From Patescibacteria group bacterium (GTDB lineage Bacteria > Patescibacteriota > Minisyncoccia > JAHIHE01): a stretch of 35,533 bases of DNA. The stretch covers positions 1 through 35,533 of the forward strand of contig JAHILZ010000064.1 of assembly GCA_018896765.1 (NCBI GenBank), read 5' to 3'. Under the pieces are notes generated by a model. That model saw nothing but the letters and a program-made list of their open reading frames with translations, had not been told where the DNA came from and did no database searches. Position numbers and translations under genes: made by a program. The first letter of the stretch is position 1. The number at the start of each line of letters is the position of its first letter. Positions 25,117 to 31,740 of this stretch are shown one piece after another.

Positions 25117-26250
25117 ATGAAAAACATTATAAAACAAATTAATACCCTTGCTCAAAAAATCGATCGGCAAGTTGTCCTCATGGAATTATGCGGCACTCAC
25201 ACAGAAGCGGTTGCGCGGCATGGAATTAAAAAACTGTTGCCGAAAAATATCAAACTTCTTTCCGGCCCGGGATGCCCGGTTTGCGTCACTGATCAGCGGG
25301 ATATTGATGCGGTGATTACTTTGGCGCTGGAAGGAATACCAATCGCATGTTATGGAGACGTTTTGCGCGTGCCAGGAGCGATGAAAATATCCAATATCCA
25401 ATATCCAATATCCAATATATCTCTTGATAAGGCGCGAGAAATGGGCGCGGATGTGAATGAAGTTTATTCAACGGAAGACGCGCTGGAATTGCAAAAGAAA
25501 AAGCCGAATTTAGTATTTTTTGGGCTCGGCTTTGAAACAACCGCGCCGATGACCGCAAGCGCAATAAAACGCGGCTTAACTGTTTATTCTTCGCATAAAG
25601 CATTTGCGCCGGCAATGGCGGCATTGCTTGATACTCCGCAATTAAAAGTTGACGGTTTTATCAACCCCGGCCATGTTTCCGCGATTATTGGAGTCGAGCC
25701 ATATAAAAAACTCCTACAACCTACAACCTACAACCTACAACCTCGAAAACTTCCCCAAGTAATTGCCGGATTCGATGCTAATGATGTTATAATCACAATT
25801 TATATGCTTCTAAAACAAATCGCGGAAAATCGAGCGGAAGTGGAAAATCAATATGTTCGCGTAGTTCGGCCGGAAGGAAATCCGAAAGCCATGAAATTAA
25901 TAAATGAAGTTTTTGAAATTAAAGACGCCTACTGGCGCGGCATCGGAAAAATTCCCAATTCCGGTTTTGAAATCCGTCCAAAATATTCCCGATTCGACGC
26001 AAAAGTAAAGTATGAAAATATAATTGAAAGACTTGGAAGCAAGGCGTCCAAGTCTTACTTGGACGCCTTGCTTCCAAGTAATAGCGGTTGTATCTGCGGC
26101 GCGATCTTGCGCGGACTTAAAGAACCGCAAGACTGCAAACTATTTCGCAAAACCTGCACACCTGAAAATCCGATTGGCGCGTGTATGGTTTCTTCTGAAG
26201 GCGCTTGCGGAATTGAGGCGAGATATAAAGAAAATCAAAATGGAAAATGA
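25117..26250 (+). CDS. hypD: Hydrogenase maturation protein HypD with repeat-encoded insertions
   Basis: 377 aa. HypD carries a 4Fe-4S cluster and works with HypC and HypE to assemble the Fe(CN)2CO unit. Family motifs are intact: ELCGTHTEA, GPGCPVCVT, the GFETTAP loop, NPGHVSAIIG, GCICGAILRG and CTPENPIGACMVSSEGAC. Three in-frame stretches are not family sequence: KISNIQYPISNI after VPGAM (TATCCAA array), LLQPTTYNLQPRK after EPYK (CTACAAC array), and GSKASKSYLDALLPS before the GCICG motif (perfect palindrome). Each falls in a loop between conserved blocks. The protein therefore looks functional despite three insertions. ATG at 25117 has no clear ribosome site. Confidence 0.95.
   Translation: MKNIIKQINTLAQKIDRQVVLMELCGTHTEAVARHGIKKLLPKNIKLLSGPGCPVCVTDQRDIDAVITLALEGIPIACYGDVLRVPGAMKISNIQYPISNISLDKAREMGADVNEVYSTEDALELQKKKPNLVFFGLGFETTAPMTASAIKRGLTVYSSHKAFAPAMAALLDTPQLKVDGFINPGHVSAIIGVEPYKKLLQPTTYNLQPRKLPQVIAGFDANDVIITIYMLLKQIAENRAEVENQYVRVVRPEGNPKAMKLINEVFEIKDAYWRGIGKIPNSGFEIRPKYSRFDAKVKYENIIERLGSKASKSYLDALLPSNSGCICGAILRGLKEPQDCKLFRKTCTPENPIGACMVSSEGACGIEARYKENQNGK
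25387..25420. repeat. Heptamer array (ATATCCA)n inside hypD
   Basis: Over four tandem copies of a 7-nt unit; three units give a 7-aa period, read here as SNIQYPISN. Confidence 0.92.
25713..25743. repeat. Heptamer array (CCTACAA)n inside hypD
   Basis: Over four tandem copies of a 7-nt unit, read as LQPTTYNLQP. The same unit in reverse complement (TTGTAGG) occurs inside hypF at 28216-28246. Confidence 0.92.
26031..26079. repeat. 49-bp perfect palindrome inside hypD
   Basis: Two 23-nt arms (26031-26053 and 26057-26079) are perfectly complementary around a CTT loop. Each arm is itself bounded by ACTTGGA and TCCAAGT. It lies in frame before the GCICG motif of HypD. The same termini occur in the palindrome at 20479-20523. 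Confidence 0.95.
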
Positions 26251-26261
26251 CAGTGGGAAAA

Positions 26262-26288
26262 TAAAAAAAATTCACGGTTTTCCGTGAA
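26262..26288 (-). terminator. Terminator of the reversed 109-aa gene
   Basis: TTCACGG / CCGTGAA stem with a 4-nt loop, followed on the minus strand by eight T residues. It lies 3 nt past the stop of the minus-strand gene. Confidence 0.88.
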
Positions 26289-26291
26289 TGA

Positions 26292-26621
26292 TTATGCCTT
26301 TATTTCTTTTCTTTCAATTTTGCTTATTTTAATCCCAGCTTTTTTAAACGCCTCCTCAAGATTTTTTAAATCCGAAATTTCAAATGTAAATCCGGTTTTA
26401 TTTTTTATTTTAACTATTCCTGTATACTCCGCTTTGTTTTTTTCAAAAATAGTTTTGACTATTCCAATATTTTTTTTATTTGTTATCAAAATTATTGTTG
26501 AAGTTGATTCTACTATGCAAACCACCAAGGTATGTTCGTTGGCGATTTCAGCCATTCCTTCAGCTAAGAAGGAAAGGTTAATAGGGTCTTCTCTCCATAC
26601 AACTTTTAATTCTTTTGGCAT
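26292..26621 (-). CDS. Small protein of unknown function, possible ACT-like fold
   Basis: 109 aa on the strand opposite the hydrogenase operon, between hypD and hypE. The coding call is firm: an AGGAGG site 6 nt before the ATG, a TTGACA promoter just upstream and an intrinsic terminator right after the stop. The sequence alternates predicted strands and helices (TLVVCIVESTSTIILIT, NIGIVKTIFEKN, YTGIVKIKN, LEEAFKKAGIKISKIE), which resembles a beta-alpha-beta-beta-alpha-beta ACT-type regulatory domain; that is inference. No catalytic motif, signal or membrane segment. A reading frame on the plus strand over the same bases has no ribosome site and is judged a shadow. Confidence 0.8.
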   Translation of the reverse strand: MPKELKVVWREDPINLSFLAEGMAEIANEHTLVVCIVESTSTIILITNKKNIGIVKTIFEKNKAEYTGIVKIKNKTGFTFEISDLKNLEEAFKKAGIKISKIERKEIKA

Positions 26622-26647
26622 GATTAACCTCCTGTTTCTTTATAAAA

Positions 26648-26676
26648 ATCTTAACATTAAAACATAAAAATGTCAA
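26648..26676 (-). promoter_or_regulatory. Promoter of the reversed 109-aa gene
   Basis: TTGACA (26676-26671), 17-bp spacer, TAAGAT (26653-26648) on the minus strand. The -35 box overlaps the start codon of hypE, so polymerase binding here could compete with hypE transcription. Confidence 0.7.
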
Positions 26677-27668
26677 CATTTAAAAAAAATAATAGTTCTT
26701 CCATCTCCCTTGAACTCGGCTCGGGCGGGAAGGTGTCGTGGGAGTTTTTTAAGGATCTACGAAAGATTATGAATTATACTGGGAAGTGGACGAATACGGG
26801 GGACGACGGGGCGGTTTATGATTTGGGAAAGCAAAAACTGGTTTTTACCACGGACGCGTTTATTGTTGATCCGCTGTTTTTCAAAGGCGGAGATATTGGG
26901 AAGATTGCGATGTGCGGGACGATAAATGATATTTCCGTAATGGGCGCAAAGCCGATTGGCATATCATTAAGTTTTGTGATTGAGGAAGGATTTCCGACGA
27001 AAGATTTGGAGAGAATTATAAGATCAATTGATAAAATATCCAAAGAAGCCGGCGTGCCGGTGGCGACGGGGGATACGAAAGTTACGGAAAAAGGGAAGAT
27101 AGATAAAATAGAAATCACAACGGCGGGAGTCGGATTGGCAAATAATATCATAAGCAATAATGGCGCAAAACCCGGAGATAAAATTATCGCGTCGGGAAAT
27201 CTGGGAAATCATGGCGCGGTGATTTTGGGCCATCGGTTTAATTATAAAACAAAACTGCAAAGCGATTGCCAGCCATTAAATAAAGAAATTCAAACCGTCG
27301 CGAAATATCTGAACGCCTGCAAAGACCCGACGCGCGGAGGGCTGGGAGAAAATTTAAACGAGATTGCCGAGAAGTCAAAAGTGAAAATTATTTTGGATGA
27401 AAAAAATTTGCCTTATAACAAAGAAGTCGTCGCCATCAGTGAATTACTGGGGGTCAATCTTTTCGCGTTTCCATCCGAAGGAAGATTTATCGCCAGCGTT
27501 CCGGAAAAATTTGCCAATAGTGTCGTCAAAATTCTTAAAAAATACAATAAAACCGCCAAAATTATTGGTGAAGTACAAAAAGGAAAAGGCGTTTTTCTAA
27601 ATACCAAATACGGCGGTCTGCGGCCGATTGAAATGCCAAGAGGAAAATTAGTGCCGAGAATATGCTAG
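26670..27668 (+). CDS. hypE: Hydrogenase maturation protein HypE
   Basis: 332 aa. PurM-like ATP-dependent dehydratase that turns the carbamoyl group placed on its C-terminal Cys by HypF into a thiocyanate, the source of the Fe cyanide ligands. The key C-terminal P-R-I-C332 is present. Other family parts: ELGSGGKVSWEFF near the N-terminus (LGHGSGG equivalent), NTGDDGAVYD, FTTDAFIVDPLFF, GTINDISVMGAKP, GDTKVTEKG and DPTRGGLGENLNEIA. ATG at 26670 overlaps the -35 box of the divergent gene. No good ribosome site. Separated from hypD by the reversed 109-aa gene. Confidence 0.96.
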   Translation: MSTFKKNNSSSISLELGSGGKVSWEFFKDLRKIMNYTGKWTNTGDDGAVYDLGKQKLVFTTDAFIVDPLFFKGGDIGKIAMCGTINDISVMGAKPIGISLSFVIEEGFPTKDLERIIRSIDKISKEAGVPVATGDTKVTEKGKIDKIEITTAGVGLANNIISNNGAKPGDKIIASGNLGNHGAVILGHRFNYKTKLQSDCQPLNKEIQTVAKYLNACKDPTRGGLGENLNEIAEKSKVKIILDEKNLPYNKEVVAISELLGVNLFAFPSEGRFIASVPEKFANSVVKILKKYNKTAKIIGEVQKGKGVFLNTKYGGLRPIEMPRGKLVPRIC

Positions 27669-27673
27669 AATTA

Positions 27674-27701
27674 TTGACAAGTCTGAATAATATGTTATCC
27701 T
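27674..27701 (+). promoter_or_regulatory. Promoter of the 121-aa gene
   Basis: TTGACA at 27674-27679, 16-bp spacer, TATCCT at 27696-27701 preceded by TGT (extended -10). It begins 6 nt after the hypE stop. Confidence 0.65.
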
Positions 27702-27724
27702 ATGTATAAACAAGGAGGTTAATT

Positions 27725-28090
27725 GTGACGGAAGATATACGTAAAGTAATAGCTGCAAAAACAAAGGATGCGGCTCATAAAATAAGAGAAAATTGGATTT
27801 TAGAGAATCCCAAAATGAAAGAATTAGCAAATATAATACTCATAGGCTCGCTTGCCGCAGTCATAGCAATCAAAACAAATGACGAACCCCTATGCGTGGT
27901 CAATACAGCAACATCCTTACCGATAAAAATCGCTAAAAGAGAATTTGAGAATATACAGGTATACTGTAAAAACCAAGGTCTTTCATTAGAAAAAAGCGAA
28001 CGAATAATAATAAGTATGTTTGCGTGTGCCATAACGGATATTACAAGCCACGAAACTCAAAATTATCTTGTAAGATCTCTTATACAATAA
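27725..28090 (+). CDS. Protein of unknown function (121 aa)
   Basis: GTG start at 27725 with an excellent ribosome site (AAGGAGG, 6-nt spacing to GTG), its own promoter and a terminator 23 nt past the stop. N-terminal ~30 residues are charged and helical (TEDIRKVIAAKTKDAAHKIR). A hydrophobic stretch follows (ELANIILIGSLAAVIAI), which may be a buried strand-helix or a weak membrane segment. The C-terminal half is helical (KIAKREFENIQVYCKNQG, ERIIISMFACAITDI). No family recognised. Its 3' end overlaps the 3' end of hypF, which runs toward it, by 28 nt. With the 109-aa gene it forms a pair of well-signalled insertions in a cluster otherwise poor in ribosome sites. Confidence 0.8.
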   Translation: MTEDIRKVIAAKTKDAAHKIRENWILENPKMKELANIILIGSLAAVIAIKTNDEPLCVVNTATSLPIKIAKREFENIQVYCKNQGLSLEKSERIIISMFACAITDITSHETQNYLVRSLIQ

Positions 28091-29268
28091 TACACTGCCT
28101 GCCCAAAAGCAATCCCCTCGTCTCCTCGAGGGATTTTTTTTGATAAATAAACGCCATGATTTTCCAGATAAGCGGAAATAATTTTATTATTAGTCATGCC
28201 GCCGGCGGCGAAAATAGGTTGTAGGTTGTAGGTTGCAGGTTGTAGGCGGGTAATTTCGTAAAGTCCTTTTGCGATATATAATTGCGCCGTTGCCGCTAAT
28301 CGTCTTTTGTCTTTATGAATATTTTTAATCAGATATTTAAATAAATGCGCAGTGTTCAAAATTATTCTTAAATCATAAATCTTAAATCTTAAATCAAGGT
28401 CATTATACGGGACAGTTGAATTCGCTTCCAATAATTTTACCGCCTCATGCTTAAAACTCCGCTCGTTTCCCGCGAATCCCAACAAAACCGATACCGCGTC
28501 CAAAACTCTTCCTGTACTGGTTGTTTTTTGGCAATTAAAATTTTGTTCCATTTGATTATACAACACCTCAAATTCATTGCGAGAGTAAAACCTTTTTACA
28601 AACTGATAAATAAAATCTTTGCGATACTTATAAATTAAAATTTGTTTAGAATTTAGAGTTTGAGATTTGATTGGGATTTGGGATTTGGGATTTGGGATTT
28701 TGGCGAGTATCGCGATTATCATCCTCGCCGGCTCTCTCACCGCCAAATCCCCCCCAATCATTGCTTGCTCTTCCAAACTCCCAATTCTTTCCATAACTTT
28801 TAACTTTAAACTTTTAACTTTAAACTTAAACACCTCTCCTCCCCAAATATTTCCGTCCAGTCCGTAGCCAGTGCCATCCATTGCAATACCGGTAAAATCA
28901 GTGGGTAGTGGGTAGTGGGTAGTGGGTAGTAAAATTCGGTCGCTGACGGCAGAAAAAATATGAGCAATGTGATGCTGAACTTTCATCTGCGGTATTTGAT
29001 ATTTTTGGGCTAATTCTTCTCCTAAAATTGTCGTTCGGTACAAAGGATGCAAATCGGTTAAAATTACATCGGGTTTGATTTTTTCTTTTTTAAAATAATC
29101 CAAAACCGCTTTTTTATACTTTAAAAAATTGTTCTCAGCCAGCAAATCGCCAAAATTTTCAGAGACAAAAATATTACCATTTTTAAAAACAGCGAAAACT
29201 CCGGCAGATTCCGCGCCAAGAGCCAATATAATCTCTTTTTTCCTGATTGGAAGTTTAATTAATTTCAT
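28063..29268 (-). CDS. hypF: HypF-like carbamoyltransferase reduced to the Kae1-like domain
   Basis: 401 aa, against about 750 for complete HypF. It begins right at the Kae1-like domain (EIILALGAESAGVFAV, then ENFGDLL). It has the metal-site region KVQHHIAHIFSAV, the GIAMDGTGYGLDGNIWGGE nucleotide loop, GRVLDAVSVLLGF and the C-terminal FAAGGMTNN and IPRGDEGIAFGQA motifs. The N-terminal acylphosphatase, zinc-finger and YrdC domains are absent. Four simple-repeat insertions encode LLPTTHYPLPTDF, FKFKVKSLKLKVME, IPNPKSQIPIKSQ and LQPATYNLQPI. The gene runs opposite to the rest of the cluster from its own promoter. The missing domains might be encoded elsewhere, or the protein may do only the transfer to HypE. 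Confidence 0.88.
   Translation of the reverse strand: MKLIKLPIRKKEIILALGAESAGVFAVFKNGNIFVSENFGDLLAENNFLKYKKAVLDYFKKEKIKPDVILTDLHPLYRTTILGEELAQKYQIPQMKVQHHIAHIFSAVSDRILLPTTHYPLPTDFTGIAMDGTGYGLDGNIWGGEVFKFKVKSLKLKVMERIGSLEEQAMIGGDLAVREPARMIIAILAKIPNPKSQIPIKSQTLNSKQILIYKYRKDFIYQFVKRFYSRNEFEVLYNQMEQNFNCQKTTSTGRVLDAVSVLLGFAGNERSFKHEAVKLLEANSTVPYNDLDLRFKIYDLRIILNTAHLFKYLIKNIHKDKRRLAATAQLYIAKGLYEITRLQPATYNLQPIFAAGGMTNNKIISAYLENHGVYLSKKIPRGDEGIAFGQAVYYCIRDLTR
28113..28141 (+). terminator. Terminator of the 121-aa gene
   Basis: TCCCCTCG and CGAGGGA form a stem with one bulged C, followed by eight T residues (28134-28141). The same bases encode the conserved IPRGDEG motif of hypF on the other strand. 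Confidence 0.8.
28216..28246. repeat. Heptamer array (GGTTGTA)n inside hypF
   Basis: Four copies of a 7-nt unit, reverse complement of the hypD array at 25713-25743. Read in hypF as LQPATYNLQP. Confidence 0.9.
28671..28703. repeat. Heptamer array (TTGGGAT)n inside hypF
   Basis: Over four copies of a 7-nt unit, read as KIPNPKSQIP. Adjoining TTTAGAATTTAGAG-type sequence (from about 28640) extends the insertion. The same units occur in the spacers near 1640 and 30230. Confidence 0.9.
28793..28831. repeat. Tandem AACTTTA/AACTTTT array inside hypF
   Basis: About five 7-nt units in a row, read as FKFKVKSLKLKV. Matches the intergenic arrays at 60-110 and 17750-17800. Confidence 0.85.
28901..28930. 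repeat. Heptamer array (GTGGGTA)n inside hypF
   Basis: Over four perfect copies of a 7-nt unit, read as LLPTTHYPLP. Confidence 0.92.
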
Positions 29269-29274
29269 AATTAT

Positions 29275-29303
29275 AGTATATCACAAAACATCATTTGTCA
29301 TAA
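29275..29303 (-). promoter_or_regulatory. Possible promoter of hypF
   Basis: TATACT (29280-29275) with TGA before it (extended -10) and a weak TTATGA at 17-bp spacing on the minus strand. Transcription would start only about 7-10 nt before the ATG, giving a nearly leaderless mRNA. The -35 overlaps that of the divergent delta promoter. Confidence 0.5.
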
Positions 29304-29323
29304 TTGCTTAAAAACTGTATAAT
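29295..29323 (+). promoter_or_regulatory. Promoter of the hydrogenase delta-alpha-hypA unit
   Basis: TTGTCA at 29295-29300, 17-bp spacer, consensus TATAAT at 29318-29323. It gives a ~20-nt leader before the delta ATG. A separate strong promoter means the catalytic subunits need not be cotranscribed with beta-gamma. Confidence 0.78.
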
Positions 29324-29349
29324 ATAAATATAGATAATTATAAATAATA

Positions 29350-30105
29350 ATGCCTAAATTAAAAACAGCGATTATCAGCTTGACTTGTTGCGAAGGATGC
29401 CAATTCGCGATTTTGGATTTGGGGGCAAAATTATTAAAAGTCGCTGAATTTCTGGATTTGGATAATTTTCGCCTTGGCTCCAGCCATAAAAGTACGGGGC
29501 CATACGATGTTATTTTTATGGAAGGAACTCCAATCACGGATGAAAATATAAGCGTTTTAATCAAAGCCAGAAAACAAACAAAAATTCTCGTAGCGCTGGG
29601 AGCATGCGCGGATTTAGGCGGAGTGGCTGAAATTAAAAATTACTCAAAAATCGGACGCGGCAAAATGATGAGCTATGTTTATAAGAATATTGAGGGAATT
29701 AACAACCCCAAAATCAAGCCGATTTCCGCTTATGTAAAAGTAGACGGTAAAATTCCCGGCTGCCCAATCGACAAGGATGAATTTGTCAGATTTGCACAAG
29801 AGTTAATTGCCGGAAAAATTTATAAAATTCCAGATATTCCCGTCTGCTATGAATGTCAATTAAAAGAAAATAATTGCTTGTTGCAGGAAGGAAAACCCTG
29901 TTTTGGCCCGGTTACGCTGGGCGGATGCGGTGCTATTTGTCCGTCAAATAATTTTATCTGTGAAGCCTGCCGCGGACCAATAAGGGAAAAAAATTTACCC
30001 AGTTTAAAGAAAATTATCGGCAAAAGATTGTCGGCTAAAGAAATGATGAAAATCGCGGAAATACATGGAGTGAAAGATGAACTGGAAAGAACAAATCAAG
30101 ATTAG
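29350..30105 (+). CDS. hydD: [NiFe] hydrogenase small (delta) subunit
   Basis: 251 aa, cytosolic: no Tat signal. The proximal 4Fe-4S cluster ligands are C14 and C17 (TCCEGCQ), C86 in LGACADLGG and C138 in PGCPIDKDE. The C-terminal Cys-rich part (CYECQLKENNC, GKPCFGP, GGCGAICPSNNFICEACRG) binds the medial and distal clusters. This pattern fits group 3 (F420/NAD(P)-linked) small subunits and specifically the sulfhydrogenase delta subunit. It carries electrons from the NiFe site toward beta-gamma. Followed by a 226-nt palindromic spacer and the large subunit. Confidence 0.95.
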   Translation: MPKLKTAIISLTCCEGCQFAILDLGAKLLKVAEFLDLDNFRLGSSHKSTGPYDVIFMEGTPITDENISVLIKARKQTKILVALGACADLGGVAEIKNYSKIGRGKMMSYVYKNIEGINNPKIKPISAYVKVDGKIPGCPIDKDEFVRFAQELIAGKIYKIPDIPVCYECQLKENNCLLQEGKPCFGPVTLGGCGAICPSNNFICEACRGPIREKNLPSLKKIIGKRLSAKEMMKIAEIHGVKDELERTNQD

Positions 30106-30331
30106 TGAGTAATGCGCAATACCGATTATTGTTATTCAGAAATTTCTTTTAAAATTCTAAATTCGAATCACGAAATTCGAAACAAATCACAATTTCCAAA
30201 ATTCAAAATTCCAAACAAAATCGTTTAGAATTTGAGATTTATGATTTTGAATTTGTTTAGAATTTCGGATTTAGAATTTCGGATTTTAAAGTTTCGTATA
30301 ATGTAAAAATAAATTTTATTAAAATTAAATT
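30106..30331. repeat. Palindromic simple-sequence spacer between delta and alpha
   Basis: Left half has AATTCGAA/CAAATTCCAAA units and right half has GTTTAGAATTTGAG/GGATTTAGAATTTCGG units, roughly complementary. It is unusually long for two subunits that are normally adjacent. No gene is seen. Confidence 0.7.
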
Positions 30332-31609
30332 ATGCGCATCGTTATAGACCATATCGCCCGAATCGAGGGCCACGCCGGATTTATCGGCAAAATCGTCAAC
30401 GGCAAAATCGCCGAAGCCAAAATTGAAACGCAGGAAGGCGCGCGGCTATTTGAATCTCTTCTTATTGGCCGCCATTATTTTGACGCCCCTGTAATTACAG
30501 CGCGGATTTGCGGAGTTTGCCCCGTAATACATATGCTAACGAGCATAAAGGCGATTGAAAATGCGTTCGGAATCGACCCGCACCCCTTGACAGTCACTCT
30601 CCGGCAATTAATGCTTGCGGGCCAAACCATCCAAAGCCATACTCTGCATTTGTATTTTTTAGTATTAGCGGATTATTTTAATGCCGATAGCGGAATTGAA
30701 TTTGCCCAAAAATATCCCGAGGACGCGAAAGAATTTTTAGCCTTAAGAGATTTTGGCAACAGAATTGTAGAAATTATCGGCGGAAGAACCATTCATCCGC
30801 TAACTCCAAAAACTGGCGGGTTCACTAAGCTGCCTGATACTAAAAAACTGGCTAAACTATCGGCGGAAATTCCGCAGAATATGGCAGCCGCGAAAAAACT
30901 GCTTAATATCATTAGCAACGTCCCTCTGCCAGAATTCAGCCGTTCTACCAATTATGTGGCCATGCGCGATAATATTGGCTATTTGCCCTATGAAGGATTA
31001 ATATGCTCTACTCAAAACCACTCAATGAGCGCTGAAAAATTTATTAAAACAATCAGAGAAACTGAAACCATCCACACGCCTTCAAAAAGAGCAAAAATTC
31101 ATTCAAAAGGATACTTAGTCGGCGCGCTATCAAGGATTAATTTGAATTCGAAAAAATTAAATCAAGAAGCGGCAATTGAGCTTAAAAAATTAAATGTTAC
31201 CATCCCCTGTTTTAACTCTTTTTACAATAATATTGCTCAGGCCATTGAAATAATCCATTTAATAGAAGAGGCAAAAGTCTTGCTTGATGAATACTTGTCG
31301 GAGATAAATGATCTTGGAATAAATGAAATTAATAATCAATTTAAGCCAAAAACTTCATACGGAGTTGGCGCCCTTGAGGCTCCCCGCGGAACGCTTTTTC
31401 ATGCTTATAAATTTAACAGGGAGGGATTGATTGTTTCGACTAATATTATCACGCCAACCGTTCAATCCATAGCCAACCTTGAAGAGGACCTAAAAGTATG
31501 GCTAAAAACTCGCGAAAGAGGCAGCCAGATTAATATAGAAGAAGAAAAAAAAGCGGTTATGAAACTTATAAGGGCATACGACCCGTGCATCACCTGCGCA
31601 ACGCATTAA
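30332..31609 (+). CDS. hydA: [NiFe] hydrogenase large (alpha) subunit without C-terminal extension
   Basis: 425 aa. The active-site Cys pairs are C60 and C63 in the L1 motif R58-I-C-G-V-C-P-V-I-H67 and C419 and C422 in the L5 motif D417-P-C-I-T-C-A-T-H425. The L0-type motif HIARIEGHAG is at the N-terminus and YGVGALEAPRGTL is in the C-terminal half. Assigned to group 3b by context and by the beta-gamma-delta partners. The reading frame stops straight after His425, the residue after which the maturation protease normally cuts. Most large subunits are made with a 5-25 residue tail, so this one is born mature. Catalyses reversible H2 oxidation. Confidence 0.95.
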   Translation: MRIVIDHIARIEGHAGFIGKIVNGKIAEAKIETQEGARLFESLLIGRHYFDAPVITARICGVCPVIHMLTSIKAIENAFGIDPHPLTVTLRQLMLAGQTIQSHTLHLYFLVLADYFNADSGIEFAQKYPEDAKEFLALRDFGNRIVEIIGGRTIHPLTPKTGGFTKLPDTKKLAKLSAEIPQNMAAAKKLLNIISNVPLPEFSRSTNYVAMRDNIGYLPYEGLICSTQNHSMSAEKFIKTIRETETIHTPSKRAKIHSKGYLVGALSRINLNSKKLNQEAAIELKKLNVTIPCFNSFYNNIAQAIEIIHLIEEAKVLLDEYLSEINDLGINEINNQFKPKTSYGVGALEAPRGTLFHAYKFNREGLIVSTNIITPTVQSIANLEEDLKVWLKTRERGSQINIEEEKKAVMKLIRAYDPCITCATH

Positions 31610-31740
31610 ACTAAAACTGCTGTTTTGAAATTTTAAATTTCTAATTTTGAATTTTGAATGAATTTTAAATGATTAAATTTTGAAATTAAGTAATTAGAAT
31701 TTGATTCGAAATTCAAAATTAATAATTCAAAATTAATTCC
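31610..31740. repeat. Palindromic simple-sequence spacer before hypA
   Basis: AAATTTCTAATTTTGAATTTTGAA units on the left and AATTCAAAATTAAT units on the right can pair. Same type as the spacer between delta and alpha. No promoter or ribosome site is clear. Confidence 0.65.

Noticed and set aside
25387..25743. Short regular repeats that might suggest a CRISPR array
   Set aside because: Units are 7 nt, tandem without spacers, and encode in-frame residues; no cas genes are present.
26284..26667. 127-codon plus-strand frame opposite the 109-aa gene
   Set aside because: It has no ribosome site or promoter on that strand, while the minus-strand gene has promoter, AGGAGG site and terminator.
30509..30541. 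Selenocysteine or unusual Cys replacement in the large-subunit L1 motif
   Set aside because: The codons read R-I-C-G-V-C with normal Cys; no in-frame TGA is involved.
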